A stretch of DNA of 13,806 bases from an uncultured Chitinophagales bacterium. Its GTDB lineage: Bacteria; Bacteroidota; Bacteroidia; Chitinophagales; Chitinophagaceae. Position numbers and translations under genes: made by a program. Positions 7,096-13,806 of this stretch are shown piece by piece; position 1 is the stretch's first letter; every line of letters begins with the position of its first letter. Below the pieces are notes generated by a model. That model saw only the letters and a program-made list of their open reading frames with translations, was not told the origin of the DNA and ran no database searches. The DNA lies in the NCBI GenBank assembly GCA_946886475.1, contig CAMPIQ010000102.1:1-13806 (forward strand), in the 5' to 3' direction.

Positions 7096-8334
7096 ATGGA
7101 TCCCTACATTCTGACGATCACCATTATTGGCGTGGCCACCTTGTTCATGGCATGGTTTCCATCAATTTCCCAGCGCACACAGATATCATATGCCATTTTT
7201 TATGTGCTGATAGGTGCCGGGTTATTTGCAATATTTAATAACTACCTGCCCGACCCTGATCCGGTTCTACATCCTGAATTCACCACGCACATAACGGAAC
7301 TGGTGGTCATTATTTCGCTTATGGGTACCGGTTTAAAGATCGACCAGCCATTTTCATTCAAAAAATGGACAACACCTTTCCGGCTGGTCAGTATCACCAT
7401 GATCCTTTGTATCCTTACGGTTGCTTTCCTGGCCATATGGCTTTTGGATTTTGACCTGCCCTCTGCCTTGTTGCTGGGTGCTGTACTGGCTCCAACCGAT
7501 CCGGTATTGGCTTCCGATGTACAGGTAGAGCCGCCTATGGAAGGAAGGCAGGAAAATGTGAAGTTCTCATTAACTGTGGAAGCAGGCATGAATGATGGCA
7601 TGGCCTTTCCTTTTGTATGGCTGGCCATAGTGATGGCAACTTTTGGAATGCATTCCTATGGCGATCTGGGTAACTGGTTTTTGAAGGATGTAATTTACCG
7701 GCTCATTGCCGGCGTAATCTGTGGCATCCTGCTGGGCCGCTTATTGGCCATGTTTGTTTTTTACCTGCCTGAAAAGAAAAATTTTGTGGTGATCAAGGAT
7801 GGTTTTGTTGGCATAGCAGCAACGCTGGCGGTATATGGCCTCACAGAATTGGTACAGGGTTACGGGTTCATTGCCGTTTTTATTTCAGCCATTACGCTTC
7901 GCAATTATGAGATCGGCCATAAATACCATAAGAAGCTACATGAATTTACAGACCAGATCGAAAGGATCATGGTGAGTATTTTACTGATTGTTTTTGGCGG
8001 AAGCCTGATCAGTGGAATTCTAAAACCAATTACTTGGCCAATGATCCTGCTTGGTGTTATTTTCCTGTTTGCGGTAAGGCCTGTAACCAGCTGGATCGGA
8101 ATGATCGGAACTAAATTAAAGCCAAAAGAAAAAATGGTTATTTCATTCTTTGGAATAAGAGGCATCGGATCCTTCTTCTATCTTTCATTTGCACTGAACC
8201 AGGGCGGATTTTCCGATAAAAGAGAATTGTGGGCCATTGTTTCATTTATTGTTATGCTTTCTATCCTCATTCATGGATTAACTGCAACCAGAACTTTCCG
8301 TAAAATGGAAAAAGATGCGGAGGGCAGTAAATAG
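7096..8334 (+). CDS. CPA1/NhaP-type Na+(K+)/H+ antiporter
   Basis: A 412-residue inner-membrane protein with about 12 hydrophobic segments, exchanging Na+ or K+ for protons. CPA1 hallmarks are clear: GAVLAPTDPVLASDVQV (128-144) with the TDP motif of the unwound helix, EAGMNDGMAFPFVW (162-175) with the Asn-Asp ion-binding pair (Asn166, Asp167), and FFGIRGIGSFFYL (351-363) with the conserved GxRG. There is no cytoplasmic C-terminal regulatory domain (TrkA-type or CNMP), so it is a short form; the tail ends in a charged stretch. A TTG codon directly precedes the ATG; I chose the ATG at 7096. No Shine-Dalgarno is seen. It is divergent from rmuC across a 186-bp gap and followed 41 bp later by a small conserved gene on the same strand. 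Ion choice cannot be read from sequence. Confidence 0.92.
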   Translation: MDPYILTITIIGVATLFMAWFPSISQRTQISYAIFYVLIGAGLFAIFNNYLPDPDPVLHPEFTTHITELVVIISLMGTGLKIDQPFSFKKWTTPFRLVSITMILCILTVAFLAIWLLDFDLPSALLLGAVLAPTDPVLASDVQVEPPMEGRQENVKFSLTVEAGMNDGMAFPFVWLAIVMATFGMHSYGDLGNWFLKDVIYRLIAGVICGILLGRLLAMFVFYLPEKKNFVVIKDGFVGIAATLAVYGLTELVQGYGFIAVFISAITLRNYEIGHKYHKKLHEFTDQIERIMVSILLIVFGGSLISGILKPITWPMILLGVIFLFAVRPVTSWIGMIGTKLKPKEKMVISFFGIRGIGSFFYLSFALNQGGFSDKRELWAIVSFIVMLSILIHGLTATRTFRKMEKDAEGSK

Positions 8335-8375
8335 CATACAATTTATTATTGAGCCTTATACCTATTTTAGCAGGC

Positions 8376-8615
8376 ATGGATGATACGTTTGAACTTCCCG
8401 TAAATTATAAAAACGAAGAATTATTATTTCCGGCTGAATTTTTAAGAATGGGCTATTCATATAAAATAAAGGTTGATGTGTATGGCCAAATGATCCTGTT
8501 TGAACCTGATGAAGAAAGGAACTGGCGGGCTGTAGTGAATACGGATGAACTCAGTAAAATGAAAACTGACAGGGCACTTATTCAGGCCATCATAGAGATA
8601 CTGGATCAGCTTTGA
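8376..8615 (+). CDS. Small conserved protein, function unknown
   Basis: A 79-residue soluble protein starting MDDTFELPVNYKNEELLFPA, followed by FLRMGYSYKIKVDVYGQMILFEPDEERNW-type sequence (28-56) and a helical C-terminus (ALIQAIIEILDQL). No signal peptide or membrane segment. The pattern (ELPV.YK.EEL.FPA...GY..KI.VDV.G..I.FEPDEERN.RA) is one I associate with a family of small Bacteroidota proteins of unknown role, probably a mixed beta fold; this is memory, not a search. A TTG-initiated frame would extend it by nine residues to 8349, but the ATG is preferred because the extension does not resemble the family start. It lies 41 bp after the antiporter and may share its transcript. Confidence 0.72.
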   Translation: MDDTFELPVNYKNEELLFPAEFLRMGYSYKIKVDVYGQMILFEPDEERNWRAVVNTDELSKMKTDRALIQAIIEILDQL

Positions 8616-8902
8616 TGTTTGCCACTAACCGATCCGAATTCTTAGTAGCTGATGCCAGAAGAGCAAGGAATCGGGTTTTATAAGAAGCCCAATAAATAAT
8701 ACCTTGTATATCATCACAAAAAATCCTTCCACTCCGGATCTCTTTAATAACGCTGGCTGTTCAAGGATAAAAATTAATCTGTAAAGCAACTGGCTTTTGA
8801 TGTCTGCGCTTTACTGTTGTAAAGTTTATTTTTACACCTGTTCTTTTAGCAGAACCAATATTTTCCTGCTGATTGCTCAACTTAAACCAGAGGTTACCCA
8901 TT
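8616..8902. other. Intergenic stretch before the LRR gene
   Basis: About 287 bp without a convincing gene. AACCGAT at about 8629 and ATCGGGTT at about 8672 could pair weakly across a long loop; this is not a confident terminator. TTTAC-TGTT-GTAAA near 8810-8823, followed by a further TTTACA, makes a small inverted repeat just where a promoter for the downstream gene is expected. A TTTG at 8796-8799 and TAAAGTTT at 8820-8827 (20-bp gap) form an imperfect Bacteroidota-type promoter. Confidence 0.4.
8796..8827 (+). promoter_or_regulatory. Weak candidate promoter of the LRR gene
   Basis: TTTG (8796-8799), a 20-bp spacer, and TAAAGTTT (8820-8827), which matches TAnnTTTG at six of eight positions. 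The overlapping inverted repeat TTTAC-TGTT-GTAAA could be an operator. The leader would be about 70 bases. Confidence 0.3.
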
Positions 8903-9433
8903 ATGAAAAAGAAAAAAGCACCAGGCGAAATTCCTTATACCAGGCAAATCAAACAGTTAAGGCAGGAAAAAGAATTCTGGCAAAATTTAGGGATACAGGA
9001 TCCTGAAGATGCTCCACATCATGTTAATCATGTTGACCTCCGGGGTACAACTATAAATGATGACCAACTGGCCATGTTGGTGGGCAGGGTCCGTTCCATT
9101 GAGATGCTTGACCTGAATGACACAGAAATAAGTAATGAAGGGATCAGCCACCTTACCCGTATGGAATACCTGGCGGAATTACGATTAAAAGAATGCAGGC
9201 AAATCGATAATGATTGTATTTCTTTTCTTAACCAGATACCCGGCCTCCGGCTTTTATACCTGAAATCAACACCCGTCAATATTGATGGATTATTGAACCT
9301 TACCAGTGTCCCTAAACTGGAAGAGTTGTTTTTTTCCGATCCTGATGAATTGATCACTGAAGAGAAAATGGTGAAGCTGGCCGCTTTGCTTCCAAATACA
9401 ACACTGATAATTGATGGCAAAACATTCAGATGA
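8903..9433 (+). CDS. Small leucine-rich-repeat protein
   Basis: A 176-residue protein beginning MKKKKAPGEIPYTRQIKQLRQ, a basic, probably helical head, followed by five tandem leucine-rich repeats of about 22-25 residues: VDLRGTTINDDQLAML (44-59), LDLNDTEISNEGISHL (69-84), LRLKECRQIDNDCISFL (93-109), LYLKSTPVNIDGLLNL (118-133) and the degenerate LFFSDPDELITEEKMVKL (142-159). The pattern resembles ribonuclease-inhibitor or F-box-like bacterial LRRs. No signal peptide, so likely cytoplasmic. A good AGAGG ribosome binding site (8889-8893) nine bases before ATG 8903 fixes this start against an upstream TTG frame at 8873. A binding or scaffold role is likely; the partner is unknown. The gene is convergent with the anti-sigma candidate, 87 bp apart. 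Confidence 0.8.
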   Translation: MKKKKAPGEIPYTRQIKQLRQEKEFWQNLGIQDPEDAPHHVNHVDLRGTTINDDQLAMLVGRVRSIEMLDLNDTEISNEGISHLTRMEYLAELRLKECRQIDNDCISFLNQIPGLRLLYLKSTPVNIDGLLNLTSVPKLEELFFSDPDELITEEKMVKLAALLPNTTLIIDGKTFR

Positions 9434-9520
9434 TGTCTGCCATCCATCACAAATTCTATCCGGAGAAAAGCATCATTCCTGTATAATCATTTACTGGCTC
9501 AGCATCTTTCATCGGCTTCC

Positions 9521-10114
9521 TTAATCATTATCCTTTTTAGGTATGACGCGGTAATCTTCATCCTTCAATTGCACGCCCTTCCCCTTTTTTTTACCATCAG
9601 GAATACTATCCTTTACATTTGGCTGGATAAAACCCGTAAAAGGTTCTGCCGCATTCAAAGTAAATGAGCTGTCCTTTTGAACCGGAGTATTCAAAACAGC
9701 ATCCTGCTCTGTTATTAATAATGGTGAATCTGCCGCAATGACCATGGATTTATTTCCGGCATCCGTACGGTTATCATTTAAATTATTTTTTTGAAAAGGC
9801 GGGCTATTGGAATGCTGAATGGTTTGTTTAACTGGTTCGGTTATCTCCGGTTTGCTGATATCAATTGCAGCAGGTTTGTTGTTTTTATTGATAAGAAATA
9901 TCGTGATCATTGTAATTAGAAGCAATGATAATCCCCAGCCAATGATTCCCGGTGCCGGCTTAGGCGCAGGCCCATTCCCATCACCATTATCTTCAGGCAG
10001 GTCCAGGTCCAGTTGTGCCCTTACTCTTGCCCAGATCATATCTTCCATATCCGGAACAGGCAGGCTTTCCAGTTTCCCGGCTACCAGTTGTTCATATTTA
10101 AGTCTTTGATCCAT
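9521..10114 (-). CDS. Single-pass membrane protein, probable anti-sigma factor
   Basis: A 197-residue protein. The N-terminal cytoplasmic part (1-56) carries MEDMIWARVRAQLD (23-36), like the start of many Chitinophagaceae proteins paired with ECF sigma factors. One membrane helix spans about 57-76 (IIGWGLSLLLITMITIFLIN). The remaining 120 residues are low-complexity, Asn/Thr/Pro-rich and probably periplasmic, ending in a basic/acidic tail with KKKGKGVQLKDEDYRVIPKK. The ATG at 10114 overlaps the sigma stop codon (TAATG), the hallmark of translational coupling. A longer frame from GTG 10174 would overlap the sigma gene by 61 bp and is rejected. The role of holding the sigma factor at the membrane is inferred from position and topology; no zinc-binding anti-sigma HxxxCxxC motif is present, so it is not the ZAS type. 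Confidence 0.75.
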   Translation of the reverse strand: MDQRLKYEQLVAGKLESLPVPDMEDMIWARVRAQLDLDLPEDNGDGNGPAPKPAPGIIGWGLSLLLITMITIFLINKNNKPAAIDISKPEITEPVKQTIQHSNSPPFQKNNLNDNRTDAGNKSMVIAADSPLLITEQDAVLNTPVQKDSSFTLNAAEPFTGFIQPNVKDSIPDGKKKGKGVQLKDEDYRVIPKKDND

Positions 10115-10659
10115 TAGTTGCTGATAAGCTGTATTTGTTTTTGCAGGATTTTTCTGGCTTCGCTCAGGTGCCACTTTGAAGTTCCTTCGCTGATCTTTAA
10201 GTGTGCGGCTATTTCCCTGTGATTATAACCTTCCACCGCATACAATACAAAGACAGCGTGGGTGGCAGGTGGCAGTTTTTTTACCAGCTCCATGATCTCC
10301 TCAGCACCCATTTGTTCAATGACGGTACTGCTCACCTCCGGTTCAGGTACTGTTTCCAGTTCAACACTTTCACTGAACCTCGACCTACCCTTAATATGAT
10401 CAAGCCCTTCGTTCACCACTATCCTTTTGATCCACGCATGCAATGAACCCTTATTGCCATCATAACTATGTATGCTTTTGAAAATTTTAATGAACGCATG
10501 ACTTACAATATCTGCAGCATCCATTTCATCTCTTGAATAACGCAGGGCAATGGTCATGGCAAATCCGTAGAACTCACGGAACAATCCTTCCTGGGCCTTG
10601 CGTTTATTGGCAACACTTCCCTGAAGTAATTCTTCAATATTATTTTCTACGGCTATCAT
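10114..10659 (-). CDS. ECF-type RNA polymerase sigma factor
   Basis: A 181-residue sigma-70 family protein of ECF size. Region 2 covers about 22-91: FREFYGFAMTIALRY, then DAADIVSHAFIKIFKSIHSY (47-66, core binding and -10 recognition) and GSLHAWIKRIVVNEGLDHIK (71-90). Region 4 covers about 125-175: LPPATHAVFVLYAVEGYNH (129-147) and the helix-turn-helix REIAAHLKISEGTSKWHLSEARKIL (148-172). There is no region 1.1 or 3. It starts 8 bp after the upstream lipoprotein stop, with AAGG close to the ATG as a likely ribosome binding site, and shares TAATG with the downstream membrane protein, so stoichiometry is probably translation-coupled. The regulon and signal are unknown; envelope stress is a plausible guess from the lipoprotein neighbour. 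Confidence 0.93.
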   Translation of the reverse strand: MIAVENNIEELLQGSVANKRKAQEGLFREFYGFAMTIALRYSRDEMDAADIVSHAFIKIFKSIHSYDGNKGSLHAWIKRIVVNEGLDHIKGRSRFSESVELETVPEPEVSSTVIEQMGAEEIMELVKKLPPATHAVFVLYAVEGYNHREIAAHLKISEGTSKWHLSEARKILQKQIQLISN

Positions 10660-10667
10660 ATTGCCTT

Positions 10668-11519
10668 TTAAAGTTCATCTTTATCTTTCTCAACGTCCTG
10701 CATCCTTTTCAACATAATTGCAGATGCAATAGAAGATAACAACAATTTTTCTGATGATTCCAGATCGTTATACATCCAGATGCTGTTATCTAGCAGGTCA
10801 ATGATGGCTACCACTCCACCATCCCACTGTAGTTCGTATCCTGAAAGCATTTTTCCGCCAAGTATTTTTGTTTGTTTCCCTGATTTGGTTGTGATATTCT
10901 CCAAACGCAATGGCCTGATGGTGACATTATCTTTTCCATTGGTAGCATAGCCCTCTTCTTCAACATAGGGCCGGTCAAATATTCCTCTTGCCGTATCTTT
11001 TGACGCATCATAACGGTTCATGAGTACCAGTGACCAGGGCTCCCTTTGCTGCCCGGTCAATGGAATGATGGCAGCAGTAAAAGAATATTCATACTTGTTG
11101 GTTTTATAGGCCTCTCCCAAAAATGGGTTATTGCTTTTGTATACCAGTTGTTTTTCGGAAAACTTTTCGGTTGCATAAATTTCCGCAGCCTGGTCTCCCG
11201 CTTCAATGATGTATTGAAATTTATTCTTCTGGCTGAGATTTTTCTTATCTGTATCAATGTCAAATACCTTCAACAGCATTTCTTCCGGGCGCACATTGAA
11301 CTTTGTAAATTGAAATGAATTTGAAAAATCCCATCCTCTTTTAATATTTGAGGTTTGATAGGGCCCAAAGCTCAATTTCTGTTTGACCATCCAGCCATTT
11401 AGACCTTTCACCGGAAAACGGGTTGCACTTTCCCTGAACTGGCTGGGAACAGAAACTTTGGCGGCCGTGCAGGAACATAAAGTGAAAACCGTAGCGGCAA
11501 TAATTAATCTGAAAGACAT
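10668..11519 (-). CDS. Lipoprotein of unknown function, first gene of sigma operon
   Basis: A 283-residue lipoprotein. The start at 11519 gives a short signal MSFRLIIAATVFTLCSC with acylated Cys17; a longer frame to 11579 would add 20 residues in front of this signal and is rejected. The mature part is a mixed alpha/beta soluble protein with strand-like segments such as KFQYIIEAGDQAAEIYAT, KYEYSFTAAIIPL, and a C-terminal helix (SSEKLLLSSIASAIMLKRM). I recognise no domain. It ends KDKDEL, which has no meaning in bacteria. It precedes the sigma gene by 8 bp and is surely cotranscribed, so it may sense or buffer the envelope state, or simply be autoregulated with the circuit. Upstream, several TAAAATTG strings approximate the -7 consensus but none is perfect. 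Confidence 0.75.
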   Translation of the reverse strand: MSFRLIIAATVFTLCSCTAAKVSVPSQFRESATRFPVKGLNGWMVKQKLSFGPYQTSNIKRGWDFSNSFQFTKFNVRPEEMLLKVFDIDTDKKNLSQKNKFQYIIEAGDQAAEIYATEKFSEKQLVYKSNNPFLGEAYKTNKYEYSFTAAIIPLTGQQREPWSLVLMNRYDASKDTARGIFDRPYVEEEGYATNGKDNVTIRPLRLENITTKSGKQTKILGGKMLSGYELQWDGGVVAIIDLLDNSIWMYNDLESSEKLLLSSIASAIMLKRMQDVEKDKDEL

Positions 11520-11640
11520 AGTTGCAATTTTAAATATAGTTGGATCAATTTTAGTTTTTAAAAAAAAGACATGGAGCAAAGTAAATAACCGGTTCTGTTG
11601 TTCCTGATTGCTTCACGTCTTTTTTACATTTTGTTTGTTC

Positions 11641-13173
11641 TTAGTATATAAAAACGGTTTTGGTTGAATAGGCATAATTGCCTGTAATATAGGTTCTGAA
11701 ATGTTTTACCAATTCTGTTGGATATCCTTCCGCATCGTATTTATAATTAAAGCTGTAAGGATCAGTAACTGGATAGCTTCCATAGTATTCTTTCTGTTGC
11801 CAGGTCACATTATTTTTAGAGCTGTTTGTCAGAAAAAGGTTTGGCCAGTTCATATGCCTGTAAGGGTTGATATTAAGATCATGGTCATACCTGCCCAGTT
11901 CCGTGTTGTTATGGGATGTTGCAGCCGAACCCATGATAAGATTGCCCCTGCTGAAACTCATAAAATAATTCATATCATAACTAAGTCCGGGATATGTATA
12001 ATGAATATTCACTTCCTGTGTTGATGGATGATAACTTACATCAGCAATAGTTTGTTTACCACTTTCCGTGTGATCCATATTGGTTATGCGACCCTGGTTG
12101 TCGTAAGTGAAGGAAGTGCTTCCGGTGAGTGACTGGATTGTTTTATCGGTACGGTTAATCTTTGAAACTTTTCCTGACTGGTATTCAAATTCATCTGTCA
12201 TGGACAAATAGGGAGAGTTGTCCAGCCTCCTGAGCCAGTATTCAATTTTTAAAAGCTTACCGGCGCCATCATAAAAATAATCCGTTTTACTTTCAGGAAC
12301 ATCATTTCCATTCACCTGCCTGTAAACTCTTTCGGATTTCAGTTTTTTTGCCTCCCTGCTGCCTCCCAGTGTGTATACCGTATTTTCATCCACATCAGGT
12401 CTGTTAAGCGTCATCATATCAGTTGTACCCCATTTCGAAACACGGAATTCGTATCTGACTGCTGATTTCAAAACCGGCACCAGGTTCACTCCGGCTTTTA
12501 AGGAACCGTATGTGGTCTGCATTTCACCTGTTTCATTCCAGGTAGATATAACCAAAGATGCCGGGATGCTGTCGTACAACACATCTCCTATTTGCATAAT
12601 GGCTCTCAACTTCACTCTGATATAAGGATCAGCATCGGATTGCCCATTGTCGAATGCACCTGAAGGATAACCAAAATCCTGTGGCTTATCATTAGTATTC
12701 ACTTTCAATACCTCCACAGCAATTTCCTTAATACCCTGTTTATGAACGGTAAAGTCGATTGACAGCGGCTTTTGAACCTGGGCGGATCTTACGGAACCTG
12801 AGATGGGAGCTGCAAAATGGGTATAGACCCCACCATACACCATTTTTAAGGACGTAAGCCTGTAATTCCCAACAGGTAATTCCAGGGTTTCTGTGGTTAC
12901 AGCACCTGAAATGTTCAGTTGCAGGGTCTTTTCAATTGTTTCATTGTTCTCATTGGCAATATTTACAACAGCTGTAAGGTTGCTGCTATGGTAAGGTTGC
13001 CCGGACAGGTCTGGATTGAGACTGAATTTAAATAGCCCTTTTATTATAGGTTGTCCGCCATTACCGGGAGGCGGAGGAGGCGGACCAGGTTGAATAATAT
13101 CATCTTTGGAACATGCCAAAAGAAAAAATAGAAAGAAAATAAAATTTACCGGTTTTAAGATCAAATGTTTCAT
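11641..13173 (-). CDS. Large lipoprotein with proline linker and YD-like repeats
   Basis: A 510-residue lipoprotein: signal MKHLILKPVNFIFFLFFLLAC with acylated Cys21, then CSKDD and a linker GPPPPPPGNGG (30-40). Residues 45-260 look like beta-sandwich domains, including ISG...VGNYRLTSLKMVYGG, typical of Bacteroidota surface proteins. Residues 295-510 contain YD-type motifs: YFYDGAGKLLKIEYW (299-313), FTYDNQGRI (355-363) and KYDAEGYPTELVK (478-490), as in RHS/YD-repeat and DUF4595-like lipoproteins. The acidic SKDD after the lipidated Cys resembles a Bacteroidota surface-export signal, so outer-leaflet location is likely. The start at 13173 was chosen for the signal peptide; the open frame continues 85 codons upstream through repeat DNA. 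Function unknown; no SusC/SusD neighbours. Confidence 0.82.
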   Translation of the reverse strand: MKHLILKPVNFIFFLFFLLACSKDDIIQPGPPPPPPGNGGQPIIKGLFKFSLNPDLSGQPYHSSNLTAVVNIANENNETIEKTLQLNISGAVTTETLELPVGNYRLTSLKMVYGGVYTHFAAPISGSVRSAQVQKPLSIDFTVHKQGIKEIAVEVLKVNTNDKPQDFGYPSGAFDNGQSDADPYIRVKLRAIMQIGDVLYDSIPASLVISTWNETGEMQTTYGSLKAGVNLVPVLKSAVRYEFRVSKWGTTDMMTLNRPDVDENTVYTLGGSREAKKLKSERVYRQVNGNDVPESKTDYFYDGAGKLLKIEYWLRRLDNSPYLSMTDEFEYQSGKVSKINRTDKTIQSLTGSTSFTYDNQGRITNMDHTESGKQTIADVSYHPSTQEVNIHYTYPGLSYDMNYFMSFSRGNLIMGSAATSHNNTELGRYDHDLNINPYRHMNWPNLFLTNSSKNNVTWQQKEYYGSYPVTDPYSFNYKYDAEGYPTELVKHFRTYITGNYAYSTKTVFIY

Positions 13174-13207
13174 TTTAGTCTGATTTGAGTTGTAGGTTTT
13201 GTTTTTA

Positions 13208-13231
13208 TGAAGCGGCTTTGTTACCGCTTCA
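13208..13231. other. Hairpin in the leader of the large lipoprotein gene
   Basis: TGAAGCGG and CCGCTTCA form a perfect 8-bp stem with an 8-base loop, 35-58 bp upstream of the lipoprotein ATG. It is followed on the minus strand by TAAAAACAAAA. It may be a leader structure, the end of an upstream transcript, or a repeat remnant; there is no T-run to make it a clear terminator. Confidence 0.4.
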
Positions 13232-13370
13232 GGAACAATACCCCCTGTTGACCAAAAACCGTTGGGTAGGTTTTTTCCCTTTAACAAAACATTTTGAAAC
13301 AGGCGAATATCAGGATAGGTAAGAGGTTGAAAGTCTGCATCCCGGAGTTTTGCCCAGGGTTCGCCTGTTA

Positions 13371-13545
13371 CCATAGGCCACGGTTTCAACCGTGGGTTGG
13401 TGATCCAAAACGATCGCCGCACAACCATTTTAATGGTTTACCCATGAACCATTCGGTTCAATGACCAAGCATTGGTAAATGGTTGAAACCATTAATCCGG
13501 ATCTGAGAAACCAATTTGACCCACGGTTGAAACCGTGGGCTATGG
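13371..13545. repeat. 175-bp palindromic repeat element, complete copy
   Basis: The ends are CCATAG and CTATGG. Each end carries the same hairpin in opposite orientation: CCACGGTT-TC-AACCGTGG at 13378-13395 and CCCACGGTT-GA-AACCGTGGG at 13520-13539. Inside lie AACCATT-TT-AATGGTT (13423-13438), ATGGTT-GA-AACCAT (13479-13492), the near-matching pair TTTACCCATG / CATTGGTAAA, and a central TGAACC-ATTC-GGTTCA. The whole is therefore one long imperfect palindrome made of nested hairpins, like a BIME or MITE. No transposase is encoded. Confidence 0.85.
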
Positions 13546-13701
13546 AGGAGATCCCAATTTTCATTTTGATAATATAATTCACGCCATTCGGATAATGATC
13601 CGACGTTTCAGGCCAGATTTATCTAACCAAATAACAAATTGCCGGACGTCAACATGGAAATATTTCACATGGGATTTGGCATGATCACGAAACCAAAAAC
13701 A

Positions 13702-13806
13702 GCCTGTAACCATAGCCCACGGTTTCAACCGTGGGTTTAATGAACCCAAACGACCGCCGCACAACCATTTTAATGGTTTACCAATGAAATATTCGGTTCA
13801 ATGACC
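13702..13806. repeat. Second copy of the palindromic repeat, cut by the window edge
   Basis: Aligns with 13363-13466 at roughly 90% identity by eye, with one inserted base. It carries the hairpin CCCACGGTT-TC-AACCGTGGG (13716-13735) and the inner AACCATT-TT-AATGGTT. The similarity starts with GCCTGT, a few bases outside the CCATAG end. Its first 27 bases from CCATAG match the reverse complement of the right end of the complete copy exactly. The right half would lie beyond the window. Confidence 0.85.

Larger units (their letters stand above)
13174..13806. other. Gene-free repeat-bearing stretch at the right end
   Basis: 633 bp without a credible gene. From left to right it holds a leader hairpin (13208-13231), about 140 bp of unassigned sequence, a full 175-bp palindromic repeat (13371-13545), about 165 bp of spacer with a small CGGAT-AATG-ATCCG hairpin near 13590, and the first part of a second repeat copy running off the end. 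The minus-strand open frames across it share the peptide NPRLKPW.MVTG, which is repeat sequence read as protein, not a gene family. Confidence 0.75.

Noticed and set aside
7073..7100. TTG-N19-TAAAATTG resembling a promoter before the antiporter
   Set aside because: It runs into the start codon, so transcription would begin inside the first membrane helix.
8873..8902. TTG start extending the LRR protein
   Set aside because: An AGAGG ribosome binding site lies inside this stretch and fits the ATG at 8903.
9434..9520. Possible bidirectional terminator between the convergent LRR and anti-sigma genes
   Set aside because: ATGATG and CATCAT could pair, but across a loop of about 40 bases and without a T-run.
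10115..10174. GTG start extending the anti-sigma candidate by 20 residues
   Set aside because: It would overlap the sigma gene by 61 bp; the ATG at 10114 forms a TAATG coupling and gives the usual family start.
10668..10682. C-terminal KDEL in the lipoprotein
   Set aside because: An ER-retention signal has no role in a bacterium; coincidence.
11520..11579. Upstream start for the sigma-operon lipoprotein
   Set aside because: It would place 20 residues before a good lipoprotein signal peptide.
13579..13764. Minus-strand frame of 61 residues containing NPRLKPWAMVTG
   Set aside because: The shared peptide is the palindromic repeat read as protein, and the rest matches nothing I recognise. It has no ribosome binding site.
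13371..13806. Possible CRISPR array from the repeated hairpins
   Set aside because: The repeats are inverted and about 100-175 bp long, with no regular short spacers and no cas genes.

Overview
The window reads as an ordinary stretch of chromosome from a Bacteroidota bacterium, most likely Chitinophagaceae or a close relative. Four things point there: many short-lipobox lipoproteins, perfect TAnnTTTG promoter -7 elements (the Bacteroidota consensus) in front of two genes, few strong Shine-Dalgarno sequences, and small hydrophilic or anti-sigma-like proteins whose style I know from that group. The assignment is inference, because there is no rRNA or marker gene here.

Layout from left to right. 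(1) 138-2305, minus strand: a probable two-gene cell-wall operon, a family-10-like (GHL10/DUF187, DigH/YngK-type) glycosyl hydrolase lipoprotein followed by a zinc amidase lipoprotein. (2) 2484-5130, minus strand: a probable metal-handling operon. It starts at a TAnnTTTG promoter, encodes an HMA domain fused to a MauE/DoxX-like membrane domain, then a secreted His-rich predicted outer-membrane barrel, then a small hydrophilic protein, and ends at a strong intrinsic terminator. (3) 5290-6909, minus: RmuC. (4) 7096-9433, plus: a CPA1/NhaP-type cation/proton antiporter, a small conserved protein and a small leucine-rich-repeat protein. (5) 9521-11519, minus: a tight operon of lipoprotein, ECF sigma factor and single-pass membrane anti-sigma candidate, the last two joined by a TAATG stop/start overlap. 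(6) 11641-13173, minus: a large lipoprotein with a proline linker and YD-like repeats. (7) 13174-13806: no credible gene. It holds a 175-bp palindromic repeat element and the first part of a second copy, both built from a CCCACGGTT-TC-AACCGTGGG hairpin, resembling REP/MITE-type dispersed repeats.

Functional ties: the amidase would strip stem peptides from glycan strands and the DigH-like hydrolase would cut the stripped strands, so the pair may form one peptidoglycan-turnover module. The HMA/MauE-like protein and the His-rich barrel probably handle copper or another soft metal across the two membranes. The sigma/anti-sigma pair is probably a cell-envelope signalling circuit with an uncharacterised lipoprotein as its first gene. 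I see no CRISPR array, tRNA, rRNA, integrase or intact transposase. Nothing amounts to a clearly new system; the palindromic repeats and the two envelope operons deserve the closest look.
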